Shown here piece after piece: positions 1 through 28,800 of a stretch of DNA of 64,000 bases. Both the position numbers and the translations under genes were made by a program. The notes below the pieces were generated by a model that ran no database searches, was not told the origin of the DNA, and worked only from the letters and a program-made list of their open reading frames with translations. The stretch covers positions 12,455,835 to 12,519,834 of the forward strand of contig NC_079386.1 in assembly GCF_021018895.1 (NCBI RefSeq), in the 5' to 3' direction. Within the stretch, counting starts at the first letter, position 1. Each line of letters begins with the position of its first letter. The DNA is from Seriola aureovittata (taxonomy: Eukaryota; Chordata; Actinopteri; Carangiformes; Carangidae).

Positions 1-77
1 TACATAAAGAATAAGGACATTTAAGTGCATCATATCTTAATCTATTAGGAAAACACTGCATATACTGGGGCTACATG

Positions 78-110
<33 letters not shown>

Positions 111-2625
111 ACTACTGTGTTCCTCGCCTGATGCCATGCCAGTGAAAAGACAGCTGACCTTTCCAGGGAGCTGGCTGGGAAACGGGTAACGCTGCGGTCA
201 TGTTTACTGACACTGTATTAAGTCACCGCTATCATTCCATCCACTACACTTCATTGTTCGCGGGGAGAGAGGCCTGACATCGTCCCCTGGCCCAGTTTAC
301 ACCTTTGTGCCGCTGCCATGGAAAAGGGCAAGTGTGCTTTTGCCTTCTTAATCAATATACTGTTTATGCCCAGTTTATTTTCAGGAGCTGCTTAACACTT
401 GTAAACAGACAGTCATGAATGCTTAACAGCTGTCTGGGATGAGGTTTATTACTTTCTCCAGCAAGGGTGGATGTGTTAGATGAACATAAATATATAGATG
501 AGACTACAGGCGTCCATTTACAAGGCTTGTTGTTTGAGTCTTCAGTTGCAGCGCCTAATTGTGTTCTGTCAGCGTTGGCAGTACAACACAGAGCTCATTC
601 TGTATTTGCGCAAACAGCCAAAAGGGATTCCATGGGATTTCGCTTGAAATGGCACTAAAGGTGAATGTTAATATTTGCATCAGAAACACCTTGTTTGACT
701 CATCCTTGGTAATTTAACTGTGGGAAACTAGGATGTGGTCTGAATTCTTAGAGCTTGAAATTTCCTGGAACTTTCAGTCGCATTTTGTGGCCTTCATAAG
801 CAGATGGGAGTTTGCTTGCTCGGTTGTCATGGTGATCAGCTGCTATAACATGATGCAAGTATTTTGATCATGTGGTAACAGATGATCATATATGCTGGGC
901 AGGGATCATAACCCCTAGTTCTCCTAAGGTCAACTCCATGACAAGCGAGCAAACTTCATCCCCTGATGAAGGTCATGAGATACAGCTGAAAGCTCTGGAA
1001 ATTTTCCAATAAGGTAACCACCTAAAGCTCAATAACGAGCACATTTGTCTTATATGTTTGATACATACTGTATAAAAATCAAAGTGTAAAAACACCAATT
1101 TCATGTTTTAAGTTAGTAGAGAAAGAAACAGTCTCGTCCCAAAAACGTTGAATTATTCCTTTAAATCCTAGATCGTGTTTGGAGCTCAGCAAACATAGAG
1201 AACAGACTAACAACAAACTGTCAAGTGCATCAAAAGGCGAAAAGAAAACCATAAACAACTCTGCAAGCTTGTCAAAATACATTAACGAGAATGTCATTTG
1301 GAAAATATATATATAGAAACGTCCTCTCCGTTTCCACATCCACCGCTTATTACAGATGCGTTAGGTTTTGTTTGACATCATCAATCAGTCTGTGGTGACT
1401 CTCAGTTACACAGTCTATGTTAAGGAGGTTTCCATCGTAAAGTATGAAAATTTAAGGAGGTAGCAGAAGCATAATGACATCAAACAACTAAAAGACATAA
1501 ACCTTAGCTTTCTAACATATGAACAGGATGCGACTCAGATATCTGTGGGTTAAATTAGCCTAGCTCTTAACATATGCTATCAAACACACCATCAGAAACG
1601 TTACGTTTTAAGCACACATGTAAAGCAATGGCTCAAATCATACCATATATATGAACAATGAATAGGTGTTGAATGAATGAACTGGTCACATACTGTGTAA
1701 ACATATAGACTTACACACACTGTTGCAACTGTGTGTCATTGTATACACTGTCATGTAGGCTACTATGTGTACAACCGTGTATTTACACACACTATCTGTT
1801 GTTTTCATCCTGAATGTGTCTTTTCTATTTGTTTATTTTATTGTTTTGAATCAAATTTTAAAACCTGCTTCAAATTAGCTCCATGCCTGTTGCAAAGCGT
1901 CAACAGCTTCCGTGTCATGCATGAATCTTTATTTAACTTGGTCAACTGAGGGACTTGTCATGTACGAACGGCTGTTAAATTACCAACTGATCAATATTGA
2001 CTGGTTAAAAACAGATGCAAATAGATGGAAATCCTCCTCTCATCAGAATATGTCAATAGTGCTGTTTCAGAGGGAGGAGGGGTTGGGGGGGGGTTACCTG
2101 TGGCCTTCTGGCAATGATCAGCATAAGTCAATCACCCACCACTTTAAACACAGAAGCATTCGGGTGGGCTTCTTTATTAGCAGGGGCCTGCTATCCTTTA
2201 ACTTGCATGTGTACTGTGTATGTAATGATGCATTTATAGCATCAGGGGGGAAAAAAGGGCAAATCCAATCTGTGTGTGTTTCAGTCAACATCCTTGGTGA
2301 CATTGAGCACCATAACAGTAAATACTCTTGCCCTCTGCTAGGATGCATCCTGCATTCCTGTCATGTCATGCATTTCTCAGCAATGTACAGAGAGGGGGGG
2401 CGAATAGAGGAGGAATAGAGTAAGGTGACTGCATGTCGGCATAAAAATGCATCACTTTCACATTAAAAGCCCCTGCGCAGGGCTTTCCTCGGCTTTCCCC
2501 GTGGAAGCCAACTGGTAACAAGAGGAAGGGGGGAGGGGAGGGAGAGGAGGTGGGGGGGGGGGGGGGGTAACACTGTACATGCGTAAATAAATTGGAAACA
2601 CTTTGTGTGTGCAAACTGCGCTTAC
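1..2625 (-). other. stim2 intron 1 (part)
   Basis: No exon with sound splice sites was found. It holds an (AC)n run at 79-108, a 16-base G run at 2552-2567 inside a purine-rich stretch, and at about 1138-1163 a short fragment resembling the end of the palindromic MITE family described at 15316-15899 (CCCAAAA...ATTCCTTTAA). Open frames here are short and show no recognisable protein. Confidence 0.5.
79..108 (+). repeat. (AC)n microsatellite
   Basis: Fifteen AC units in stim2 intron 1. Confidence 0.93.
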
Positions 2626-2758
2626 CTGTCGTGGCTACATTTGCAGCATCAGACGAGTGGTTGGGTAGATCATTCGAGTAAGTGCACTCCAAGCCCAGTA
2701 CCGCATAGATGACGAGTCCACGTAGCAACACATTCACCACCTTGTGGATGTAACTCAT
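2626..2758 (-). CDS. stim2: stim2 first coding exon (partial gene, continues off left edge)
   Basis: Encodes 44 residues plus one base, starting MSYIHKVVNVLL, followed by a canonical donor (ACAG/GTAAGC). The stretch from about residue 6 to 25 is hydrophobic and reads as a signal peptide with possible cleavage near the Cys/Ser after LGLE. The ATG lies in a good Kozak context (CCACCATGA), and an in-frame TAG sits 21 bases upstream (2780-2782), which fixes the start. STIM proteins are single-pass ER membrane calcium sensors that gate Orai channels; their first exon normally carries only the signal peptide and a variable lumenal linker, so no EF-hand is expected here. The name rests mainly on position and orientation: in human the order is RBPJ, CCKAR, TBC1D19, STIM2, and this exon follows tbc1d19 in the same direction. 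The protein itself is too variable to identify alone. It could be another secreted or membrane protein. Confidence 0.62.
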
Positions 2759-3916
2759 GGTGGAAATGAGGTGGAAAATCTAGTATTTCGTATCCGTGGG
2801 ACCGGGATTAGGAGTGTGGATGGAGATTTACAGCACAAGAGGGTAATCCCGGGATTAAAAAAAATATGATACAGAAATATGTCAGGTGCAATAGCCAGAC
2901 AGAGATTTTAAAAAATTATAATAAAAATAAATAAATAAAAAATTATCAGTCTTTTTTTTATATAGCAGAAATGGTGGTGTCACGAGAAAAAGAGACACCT
3001 GGAAAATGCACCAACTTAAAAAAAAAAAAAAATCCCGCAGTAGACTTGTTTGCAAACCTACCGGCTAACAGCTAAAACAGAAGCAGTCATTGCTGACAGT
3101 GAACCTCACAGGAGCGTGAAAAATGCCTAAAAAATAATAGTCCATGGTGAGTCAAGGGCAAGGCAAACTACTTTGAAAGAAGACCCCTTTCATAAAAACA
3201 AAAAAACAAAAAACTAACAGCCTCTAATGGGTTCACTGGCTGCTGTTCCTGAGGGGTGACTACCGCGAGCTACGGCAAGCGAGACCCCCATATCTAATAT
3301 TATACATTTAAATAGAAAAAATGTACACTAGCTAACAAACAAAAAAAACGACCGTGCGGTGAATACAGACAGGCTAAGGAGCAAAGCACATGCAGCCTGT
3401 CTGGAGGAATCCCCTGTCCAAAACAAAAACAGCCGCAAAACAATGGTAGTAGCTTTTCTACCGTGGATATCCGCGAGCTTTAAAAAAAAATAATAATAAT
3501 AATATCAAGAGCTCGTGTTAAATCCGTACGTGGGCCTGTGAGTTGGAAGAAGACAGTCCCTGTACTTCCACGTACAGTATACAAACACCGGGGACAGCTC
3601 CAGCATATTGAACTCGCAGTATCTCATAGGTCCGCCTCTTCATACGAAAGTGGCAAATCCCATTGCATCAAAAAAGAAAACCTACATTCACTTCTTCTTC
3701 TTCCTTCGTTTCCCTCACTAATCCCCTCTCCGACCTGTATCAGTCGCACACGACATCCGCCCACTTTCTACATGTAAAAGTTTTTAAGTCAGCTCTTCGT
3801 GGCTCGGTGTGATACTGTATTCTCCTGTCATATCAGCTGCTCGCCGGCTGATGCAGACCAGCGGGAAAAGGGAAGCCGAGCGGGGCGGAAGTCAGTATGC
3901 AAAATGGTTTGACATC

Positions 3917-3960
3917 AGGAGGAGAGGAGGAGAGGAGGAGGAGGAGGAGGAGGAGGAGGG
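3917..3960 (+). repeat. (GGA)n purine tract
   Basis: A 44-bp run of GGA/GGAGA triplets on the plus strand in the probable stim2 promoter zone. It is capable of G-quadruplex or triplex structure; function not shown. Confidence 0.85.
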
Positions 3961-4277
3961 CGCTTAATTAACACCCGGAGGTTTTTGTTTTTGTTTTTTT
4001 TAAGTAATTCAACAGGGGTATCTCCTCCCTCCTACCCCCAGGTTTCATGCAGGGGTAGTAGGTGGCACAATTCACTGGCGCCGCTTTTTTGTGTGACGTA
4101 GCCGGGGCTGTGATGGATTCTTGAACCACTGCCAAAGCAGAGGAATCCTCCTCAGAAACTTCTCCTTTTTTCATGTTTTTTTTTTTTTTTTCCTGTCGTG
4201 AGGATGATACCCGCTTCATTGTTCTCCACTTCCCCACTCCGGGCAATTCAAGTTTTTCCTCCAGGCTGAGCGCTCTC

Positions 4278-4315
4278 ATTGGCTGGACTGTCCCAACATG
4301 GCAGAGCCTGATTGG
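4278..4315 (-). promoter_or_regulatory. paired CCAAT boxes, probable stim2 promoter
   Basis: ATTGG occurs at 4278-4282 and again at 4311-4315, each within a TTGGCTGG context. On the minus strand these are two CCAAT boxes 33 bp apart, about 1.5 kb upstream of the stim2 ATG. Paired CCAAT boxes with about three helical turns between them are typical NF-Y promoter architecture. The transcription start is not visible, so assignment to stim2 is inference. Confidence 0.4.
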
Positions 4316-4400
4316 CTGGTTCAGACACCACTTTTTGCTTCTTTTGAAGATGCTCAGCGCGGGAAATAGAGTGACACTACAGAGTAATAACAATTATTTT

Positions 4401-4497
4401 GAATAAACCATTTGTTACGATTTATTTTGAGCCAGCAGATCATACTGCTGTCACCCATACTACTACCATTATTATCATTATTATTATTATTATTATT

Positions 4498-4528
<31 letters not shown>

Positions 4529-6490
4529 GTAATAATAATAATCAAACTTGTATAGCACTTTTCTTAGAGAGAAGAGAAGAGAAAAAACTCATTAAAAATA
4601 ATATTATATATATATAATTACTTATTAGTACTAATTATTATATAATATTTTAAACACTACTATTACGAATAATAACAACCATCACTATACATGTCACTGG
4701 CAAAAATGGAAAGACAACACTTAATTGACTGAGATACTGGAAGATGTAAATATTTTTGATCAAAGAGGTAGCTCAAGGTCCACTTGCTAACTTTTTCAGG
4801 AAATAAAAAATTAAATAAGCTAGAAAATGGACTTATGATCAGAGACTTGTTGACCATGTTACTGTTTAATGCCAGGGTTTCCCCATAGTGTGTGGGTGGA
4901 GACTGTCAGGGCCATCCCATGCAAACTGAGTTCAGGTTCATTTCAATATCAGGCTATTTGCTTCCATGTGTTGGAACAACATGACATTTTCATGTCAAGG
5001 CCCAAACAAATACAAATATGACCACAGACGACAGGATGGTTAGATTTTGTTGAAAGATCGTTAGTTGCAGGTGATATTTGAAACTTGTGCCTTTGTAGAC
5101 AGCAGCATCGATTCAAACGGCATATCTGTTCCATCCGTTCCAAGAGATGGACCAAGAAATAGCTCAGGCTAAATCGCTTACAGTAAGGAGTAGTATTTAT
5201 TCCAGTTTCCAGTTTTATGTGGCATTACATGTCTTATTGCACTCTCAGCTGTCCTGGGATCCCCATATGAAATGACCTGCCCAAGTTTCAACCTATAACT
5301 CCCTCATCTACTTTTTCACTGCATGCACCGAGGAGTGAGGGTGAGAGTTGGCAGGAGGCCTACTGTACATAGCTCTGACATATTGAACCAGCTCAGTTAG
5401 TGGCTGATGTTACTGTGAAATCCCCTGAGTCATGTTTCTGATAGTTGAGACCACAGATAGAGTATTTTGAATTTTACTCCAGGGTTTTCATCTAAATCTT
5501 TTCTTGATATCTTTGAAGCATTTCCCACTTTATCATGTATATTTTAAGTGTTGATTTTTTTTTGTTATAAATATTTCATAAGCATATAAATGAAAAATAG
5601 GAAAATCTGTGCTTTATCTGTACTGTTACTATAATCTATCCATATACTTTTGGCACCACTTACTGGGAGGGAGCCATTACACAGAACTGTCTCATTACAC
5701 TGTTCAATTTGATATGGTTTGAAAACGTAACCTCATAGTTGTTGAGTCATTTTATATCGTCAGTAATGAGAGCTCATAAGCAAAACATCAAACAGCTCGC
5801 TGCCGTCCAAACACTTAATAAGCTCACTGTACTTGATACGGCTTTCAGGGAGAAATCTTTCAGCGATGGCCAGCCTCAGTGTGTTGATGGACAGAAGACA
5901 CATCACCCTGCAATGCAGCACAACAACCACCAGGAGGGACTACCGTATGAGCCAACTACACAGCAAGTAATAGCTGTCTCAGGAGGAACAGACTTCTGGG
6001 GGCCAAAGGAGGTGCATGACTGATAAAAAAGTCAGCCGTGGGAGTCCTAGTAAACAGGTGGCAGATGTAGCAGGAACCGGGAGACAGGGAGAGACGAAAG
6101 AGAAGAACAGCAGAATTCGATACGAGCCCGCAGAGGGGGCAGCAGGGAGGAAGGCAGCCAACAAACGAGGGAGGAATAGAGCAGATGCTACGTGTAGGAG
6201 GAGGCCTGTGAGGAGGGGGCAGACGTTCAGGTCCCTCAATGCTGCTACCTGTCAGTTACTCATTCTGCCTTCTCTAGAAATGCCTATGGTTATCTTCCAG
6301 AGTACAGTACGCCCTGTCCAAATATTTACCGTGTCACATAAACCGAGAGAAATATTCAGTTGTGGAGCAGGAAGGATCAGGCAGCTTCTACTGAGATAAG
6401 ACTAACTAAAAAGCTGTCAAACAATACAAGGTCTAAGTCTTTAGATAAGGAATAGAATAAAGTGGAGGAAGTGATTCAACAAAATTAGAT
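4401..6490. other. intergenic DNA between stim2 and tbc1d19
   Basis: Besides the ATT/AAT palindrome and adjacent AT-rich sequence to about 4650, no gene was recognised. Open frames on both strands at about 5740-6400 show neither splice logic nor a known protein family. Confidence 0.5.
4477..4524. repeat. (ATT)8(AAT)8 perfect palindrome
   Basis: Twenty-four bases of ATT repeats run directly into twenty-four bases of AAT repeats at 4500/4501, making a spacer-free perfect inverted repeat flanked by further imperfect ATT and AAT units. Confidence 0.92.
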
Positions 6491-6496
6491 TTTATT
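6491..6496 (-). promoter_or_regulatory. candidate tbc1d19 poly(A) signal
   Basis: TTTATT on the plus strand gives AATAAA on the minus strand, about 1.0 kb after the tbc1d19 stop. It is the hexamer I noticed downstream of the stop; usage is inferred from position only. Confidence 0.3.
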
Positions 6497-7500
6497 TAAA
6501 AAGATGTGTTATATAAGGTTGCAATAAACATTAAAATGTGTTTGATGAAAGACATTGGCATTGACTGGCAAAGCGTACTGTTAATGATTCAGAAAAAATG
6601 ATTTGATTGCATTTAAATCATAAGGTGACATACACTGTCTTTTTTTTTTAACAGGACATAGTAGGTCAATACATTCAGGCTTTAAATTCATAATATCAAT
6701 TGAAAAACAACCATAAAATGTTCACAATGAAATAAAATAAATAAATACTGGCACTGAAGGTGCTAAATGTCCCTAAAGAGTGCAGTAATATGCAATTCCT
6801 TCATAAATACAATACATTATGTGTATACACAGCAGCTTCTAATCATATGGGATACAGTTTTAATTCAGTTTGTGTCTTTTGATGATTTCTTTCAACACGC
6901 TGGCACAGACTAATGCTTCCAATCTCCTCATTCATCAGCAACAGCTTTATCTAATAGTGTTATAACACGCAGGAGCCATGGAGCAGAATAAATTGCAAGA
7001 GCTAATTAACACTTCATTAGCCAAGCTTGGAGACGTTGCTGTTGTTCTCTCTCGCACTCTGCTATCGCAATACAATTACTGCTGCATGCAACTCATCTCC
7101 TAATGAGCTTCTCAGCTGATCCTAGCACTGCTGTGTGTATCATCTTTCCTGCAGAGCATATGGCTTATGGAGGTTAGCTTTGCCTTACTGGCCTGTAGGC
7201 TATACTTACATACTGTATAATATCTTATAACATGATACAGGGTATTCACTATTTATGGTACATACATGCTAAAGAGGGGTTTGGCTTTTGCATTAACCAC
7301 TGCAGGATGAAGTGTGCAATGCCTGTGTAGGTCTGCCTTTGTTTCTCCTTGATATCCCACACTATTGTCCAGCGTTTCTTGATAGATGATTAGTCATATT
7401 GGTGTGGTTTTGGCATAGCAAAGTGGTATTTCTATAGTGTCTCTTTAATCCTCCAAGTGGTATGTACATACCACGACTCGTCCTGCAGGCTCGGTGCTCC
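6497..7500 (-). other. tbc1d19 3'UTR or downstream flank
   Basis: About 1 kb after the stop codon. The part at roughly 6880-7160 has balanced composition with several homeodomain-type cores (TAATTA, CATTAG, CTAATGAG) and no microsatellite, and looks like a conserved non-coding element rather than drifting sequence. This was not tested by alignment. Confidence 0.35.
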
Positions 7501-23900
<16,400 letters not shown>

Positions 23901-25759
23901 CTTCTTTTCTCAGGGTTCGTTTACCTTCGCGTCTAAAACACCACAGTTTCATTCACTGTGCGCTAGCAGCATCCAGCAATGCAGCAGCAGCCACCACCAC
24001 CTGCACCCCCGCCCCTCCTCTGCAGAGGTTACTTAGCAACTGAGGACGGTCAGTGAGCGTGCAGGGGAAACAAGGACCCGATACTTCGGTTCCGAGCTGA
24101 AAATGAGTTCCGGGACCAAAATCAGAGGGTCGTAATTTTGGTAAGAATATGTGATTTTTTTTTTGTGAGGTTAAATGCAAGAAAATACATGAATTTCTCA
24201 CATAATATCACATTTGAAACACAATTCACATGGGACGAATTTCAGTGGTAGGATGTAACAAAGTACATTTACAAAACTATTGTATTTAAGCACAGTTTTA
24301 TGGCACTTATGCTTTACTTTATGTATTACCATTACTTTTATTCAGCTACATTAAGAGGGAAATGTTGTAGCCTACTTTTCCATCCACAACCTTTACCTGA
24401 CAGCAATAGTAATATTATGTTTATGTGGTCAGATTATTTGATGTTACAGATTAAACTACCCAACATTATATAAAGTAGTTACAATTAGCTCCACTACAAA
24501 ATGAAAATGCTACTTACACATAAATGAATCAGTGATAACAATGTGTATAATTATAACCTATATCTTACTTTGCTGTGCTCTTTCATACGCCTACTTTTGC
24601 TCATGATACTTCCAGTATGTTTTGCTGACAATACTTTTGTCCTTTTATTTAAATCAGGTTTTGGATGAAGGGCTTTTAAGAAATCTTATTTAAGAAAAAG
24701 TGTCTGAATAGCTCTTCCATTCACATATTGGCACACATGAGTTCAGACGTGAAATGCTGATTTATGTGATAATAGGCACATGTGGTCTGAGCACATTTCA
24801 CGAATCACATGATGCAGACAGATCTGACTTTTGTGGACAATATATGAATATTTTTTGACATAAGTGGATAACATCAGCAATGTTCTTTTGGAGTATTTTT
24901 ATGTTTCTTTAATGTACACAGCACCACTCCCAAGCCTTTCTTCATCAAACATATATTCCAAGACAATAATTATTGCTTGGCTCTCTCAGGGAGTGGGACA
25001 GTATTTAGTGTTTGTTCTGAACATATTGGAGTTGGCGTTGCTTGGGCGCTAATGACAGCGTATCTCTCCGGCCATCAGAACAATTACAGCTTGATTCAAT
25101 GAGCTTTCACATTGTTGCTGACATGTTCACATGAAATGCCACAGCAGGCAGTACCATGCTTTGAAACGTGGCAGAGAAGTATGGAGAAAGATGCTTAACA
25201 TAACACTGCTCCTAACATTTGAAACGATGTTAGTTCCACTTCATGCACCTTGAATATTTTGGCTTCAGTATTTCCTCCTCTCTTGTAAGTGATCCGGGAC
25301 ATTATAAATATTTAGGAAATTAATAAAGAGTCCAGAAGAATGGGTCTGCTTAATGCAGCCAATCCAGTGCCCACTTAACTCTGTGCAGCATCTCTATTAC
25401 CGCAATGATTTACGACCGGGTGTTTTATAAAAAAAGGGAGCTGCTGACAGAATCTAAAGGCGGGCTGTGCGCTCAAGAATGCGAGCTGTCCACATGTGGT
25501 CAGTAGCTGGAAATACTGAGCACTAGTGGAGCGAAGCGCACCAGACTGAGAGAGCGCACGGGAACTTGTAGACAACACTGTTGTTATTATTAATTCTCTA
25601 ATTTCTTCTTTTTTTTCTTTTTTTAAATTAAGAAATCGGCTGAGAGTAAATGTATAATTTTGATATGTTCAGTCCTTTGGCACATTTTCATCTGACAAGA
25701 GCATGACGACTGCCGTTCATACGACTGATTTTACTTGAGGCTAAAGGAGAGAAAGCGAA
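23901..25759. promoter_or_regulatory. divergent tbc1d19 / cckar intergenic promoter region
   Basis: The two ATGs face away from each other across 1859 bp, so both promoters and 5'UTRs must lie here unless untranslated exons overlap. The 160 bp nearest tbc1d19 are the most GC-rich. No convincing TATA or initiator was pinned down, and the rest is AT-rich with no repeat family seen. Confidence 0.55.
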
Positions 25760-25886
25760 ATGGAGACGTTTACAATACACGACATTCTCCTAAATTCAAC
25801 TGATCTCAACAGAATTTTGTGCAATTTCGGGATCAAGAATATTTCGGAGTGCGAGAGCGAGCAGGATCCCTCACCCGAACCTAAAG
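25760..25886 (+). CDS. cckar: cckar coding exon 1
   Basis: Residues 1-42 plus one base: the extracellular N-terminus METFTIHDILLNSTDLNRIL and on, with NST and NIS glycosylation sequons; donor AAAG/GTACAG. Confidence 0.9.
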
Positions 25887-28800
25887 GTACAGCGAGTTTA
25901 TATATATATATTTTTAGATATGTTTTTTTGCACTATCAAATGCTATGAAATATCATAGTCGAATAGTTGCCGATTTTATTCAGTTATTTGCTATTTTTAA
26001 TGTTATAAAAATGCAGCCATTTGTGCCAAAAGAGCGACTCCTTTGGGCATTTTTTTTGCGTCAGCGCGCATTACGCATATGGCTCAGGTCCTCCATAAAG
26101 CTAATGTATTCTGCTTTGCGTTAGTATGACACATATGTTGTCACTGCACACTAGTTCTGCCAATGTCAAGTGAATGGAACTGCAATTTTACACTTCATGG
26201 CTCTAGAGAGTTTAATAGCACAAACTTTGCACATTCCTGCCCATAAAACCCAAGAAGAAGGATACAACAGCCTAAGAAATTCAATTTTGGATTATTATAG
26301 TGATATTAGGAGATAAAATACACTATCCTGCAAATTCTGAGTATTAAACTACTGTATGTAAGTCCCTAGGTATAGCCTACATTAGGACTATTAGAGTGGT
26401 ATTTGCTCATAAGGTGTACATGAATACAGAGGCAGTGCATGTGAGGGAACGAGAGAGGGAAAGGGTGAGTCAAAAAATATTTGGGTCACCTTTTAAGAAT
26501 GACATACCCTGAGTTTACGCGTGTCTCCTCAATCTGTGTCCCCTTCCTCTCAGATATCAACCAGACAGTGCGGATCGTCCTCTACAGCCTCATCTTCCTC
26601 CTCAGCGTCCTGGGCAACAGCCTCATCATCGCTGTCCTGGTGAGGAACCGGCGCATGAGGACCGTCACCAACCTCTTCCTGCTGTCTCTGGCCGTCAGCG
26701 ACCTGATGGTGTCCCTGGTCTGCATCCCCTTCACCCTCATCCCCAACCTCATGAGGGACTTCATCTTTGGTATAGGCATATGCAAGCTGGTCATGTACTT
26801 CATGGGTGAGTGGATTAGGATTTTTTTAGGATTGTGATACATCTTTAGCCTTTTCAGGTCTTAAACCCTCAGTTACAGTAAGAACTTTTATGACCCTTAT
26901 AGTTCCTAGAAGTGGTTGTTAAATATTGCATGAAAAAACTTTAGATTAAGGTGATACAATGTCATATTTAATTTCATCTAATAGCCTTATTAGTAAAGGA
27001 TTCCTCAAATATGCTTGAGTTTAATGTATAGACGTTTCACTGTTTCCCTGTTGGCCTTTAATCCAAATCCATTTCCATCTCCTAATACTTCCATCATGCC
27101 TGCTGCAAAATGATGCAAGTCTCTATGTCCATGCTGGATGATTATTATTTGTTTGATTGCTCTGGTAATAGCATTATATGTCGTCTTAGGCCATGTCCCA
27201 AGCAAGGTTCATTTGCCTGCATGTTTAAATGCTCCCGGTGCTTTAATGAGCTTGAGCTACAAAATGAGCTAAAAACAGCGCAGGAAGCATGTCGTCATAA
27301 AGTGCTGATTTACCTGAAACAATATTTGCAGAACCAGTTTTTTCCTGCTGCTGTATTTAGGATTTTTATGTTTTAAGTTTCCTGTTCTATTTTAACGTAG
27401 ATTTCATCCTCAAAGTCCCATTAACAAACAATTACAGGGTGTATAAGCTGAGTCTTGAGTCATAGTGTTGGATGGTGTAAAAGATCAAGCCACAACTAAA
27501 TGTCATAAATATGTACAGTATGAATGACATGACCGACTGGATATTAAAAATACAGTCTGTAGAAGACATACATACAAACAGAAAGTTGTGACATCGCCAA
27601 TATTTGACTTACACGAACAAGATGTGGAAATTTGAAACTTTGCATCTTAACAGAGTCTGGACTTTACAGTGAGGAAGAAAGACATGCACCTTTAATCATT
27701 TTTGTAATTGAACTCTCAACAGATCTCAACAGATCCTTTCATGTTTGAGCTACACTGTGCAGAGTTTTTGACATTGCAACTAGTTTTGAAACCGATTTTA
27801 ATCATTCTTTACTTTGTAATTGAACTCTTTTGAGTATTATTGAGTTTTTTATGTATCCTAAAACATATCTTGAGGGGTTATGTAAAATACTGCACCTGTA
27901 AATGCGAGTGAACATCACAATTTGATCTGCTTCCATGAGTTAAACGGGATTATTAACAGGGACAAGCTAAATCAAATCAGTTCAGGAGAGGAGAAAGACA
28001 AAAAGCACAAACATAACCATCAAACTATTATTAGCTGCCCAGCATTTCAGTGGTCAATTATAGCGTAAATAGAAAACTTTAAACCTTCACAAGGCAGCAC
28101 TGACTTTCCTCTTGTGGAGTAATAGACTCATTTAAAGCTTCTTCCTGCTTTTAAAAAAATTATGCATAAAGTGCTCAATCATGCTCTTCGTTTCCTAGAG
28201 GAAATATTTTGTCTCAGACTTGAGTTTTCGAGTCACTGCTCTTCCTCGGGTTTATTCCATTTTCCCCATTAAAAGGTTCATTTGGGGAGTTTTTCCTTAG
28301 CCGAATCGAGGGTTTAAGGATAGAGGGTGTATGCTGTACAGACTGTAGCTATAACTGCCCCTTGAGGCAAGTTTGTGATCCTTGACATTGGGTTATATAA
28401 ACAAAATTGAAAACTGAATTGGAGGAAAGCAGGTGAGTTTGTGGCACTGGACAGACCTGCTTTGTTTTTACCAGCACAGCATTTTCTTGAACAGTCAGTA
28501 GTATGGGTCACAGCCTATGGCAGATTTAAAGTGCCTTAATAAGAACAAATAAACAAAGAGATGATTTCAATGTAGGTAATTTATGTCAGAATAGAAAACA
28601 ATTCATTCAGTTGTTAAAGACTGAATACTAGATAATTGTCCTTGCAACATGTTTTTAATTTGATTATATACACAATACATGTGACAATGTGTGTTGTATT
28701 TCACTTTGTTTTATAGTTTAATTTGATTTATTTCGACCTTTCAAATGTTCCGTACAAACAGTTTCAAAGGAGATGATTCAGTCAGGTTTCTTCTTCTAAA

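Larger units (their letters stand above)
2759..4400 (-). promoter_or_regulatory. stim2 5' region: 5'UTR and promoter zone
   Basis: Moderately GC-rich sequence broken by A/T tracts, ending leftward at the stim2 ATG. It includes a purine (GGA)n block at 3917-3960, a T-run near 4178-4191 and the paired CCAAT boxes at 4278-4315. No recognisable coding exon. Extent is inferred only from position upstream of the first exon. Confidence 0.35.

Noticed and set aside
5739..6399. Overlapping plus-strand open frames of 94 and 127 codons between stim2 and tbc1d19
   Set aside because: No recognisable domain, no fitting splice sites or promoter, and the composition follows the local purine bias.
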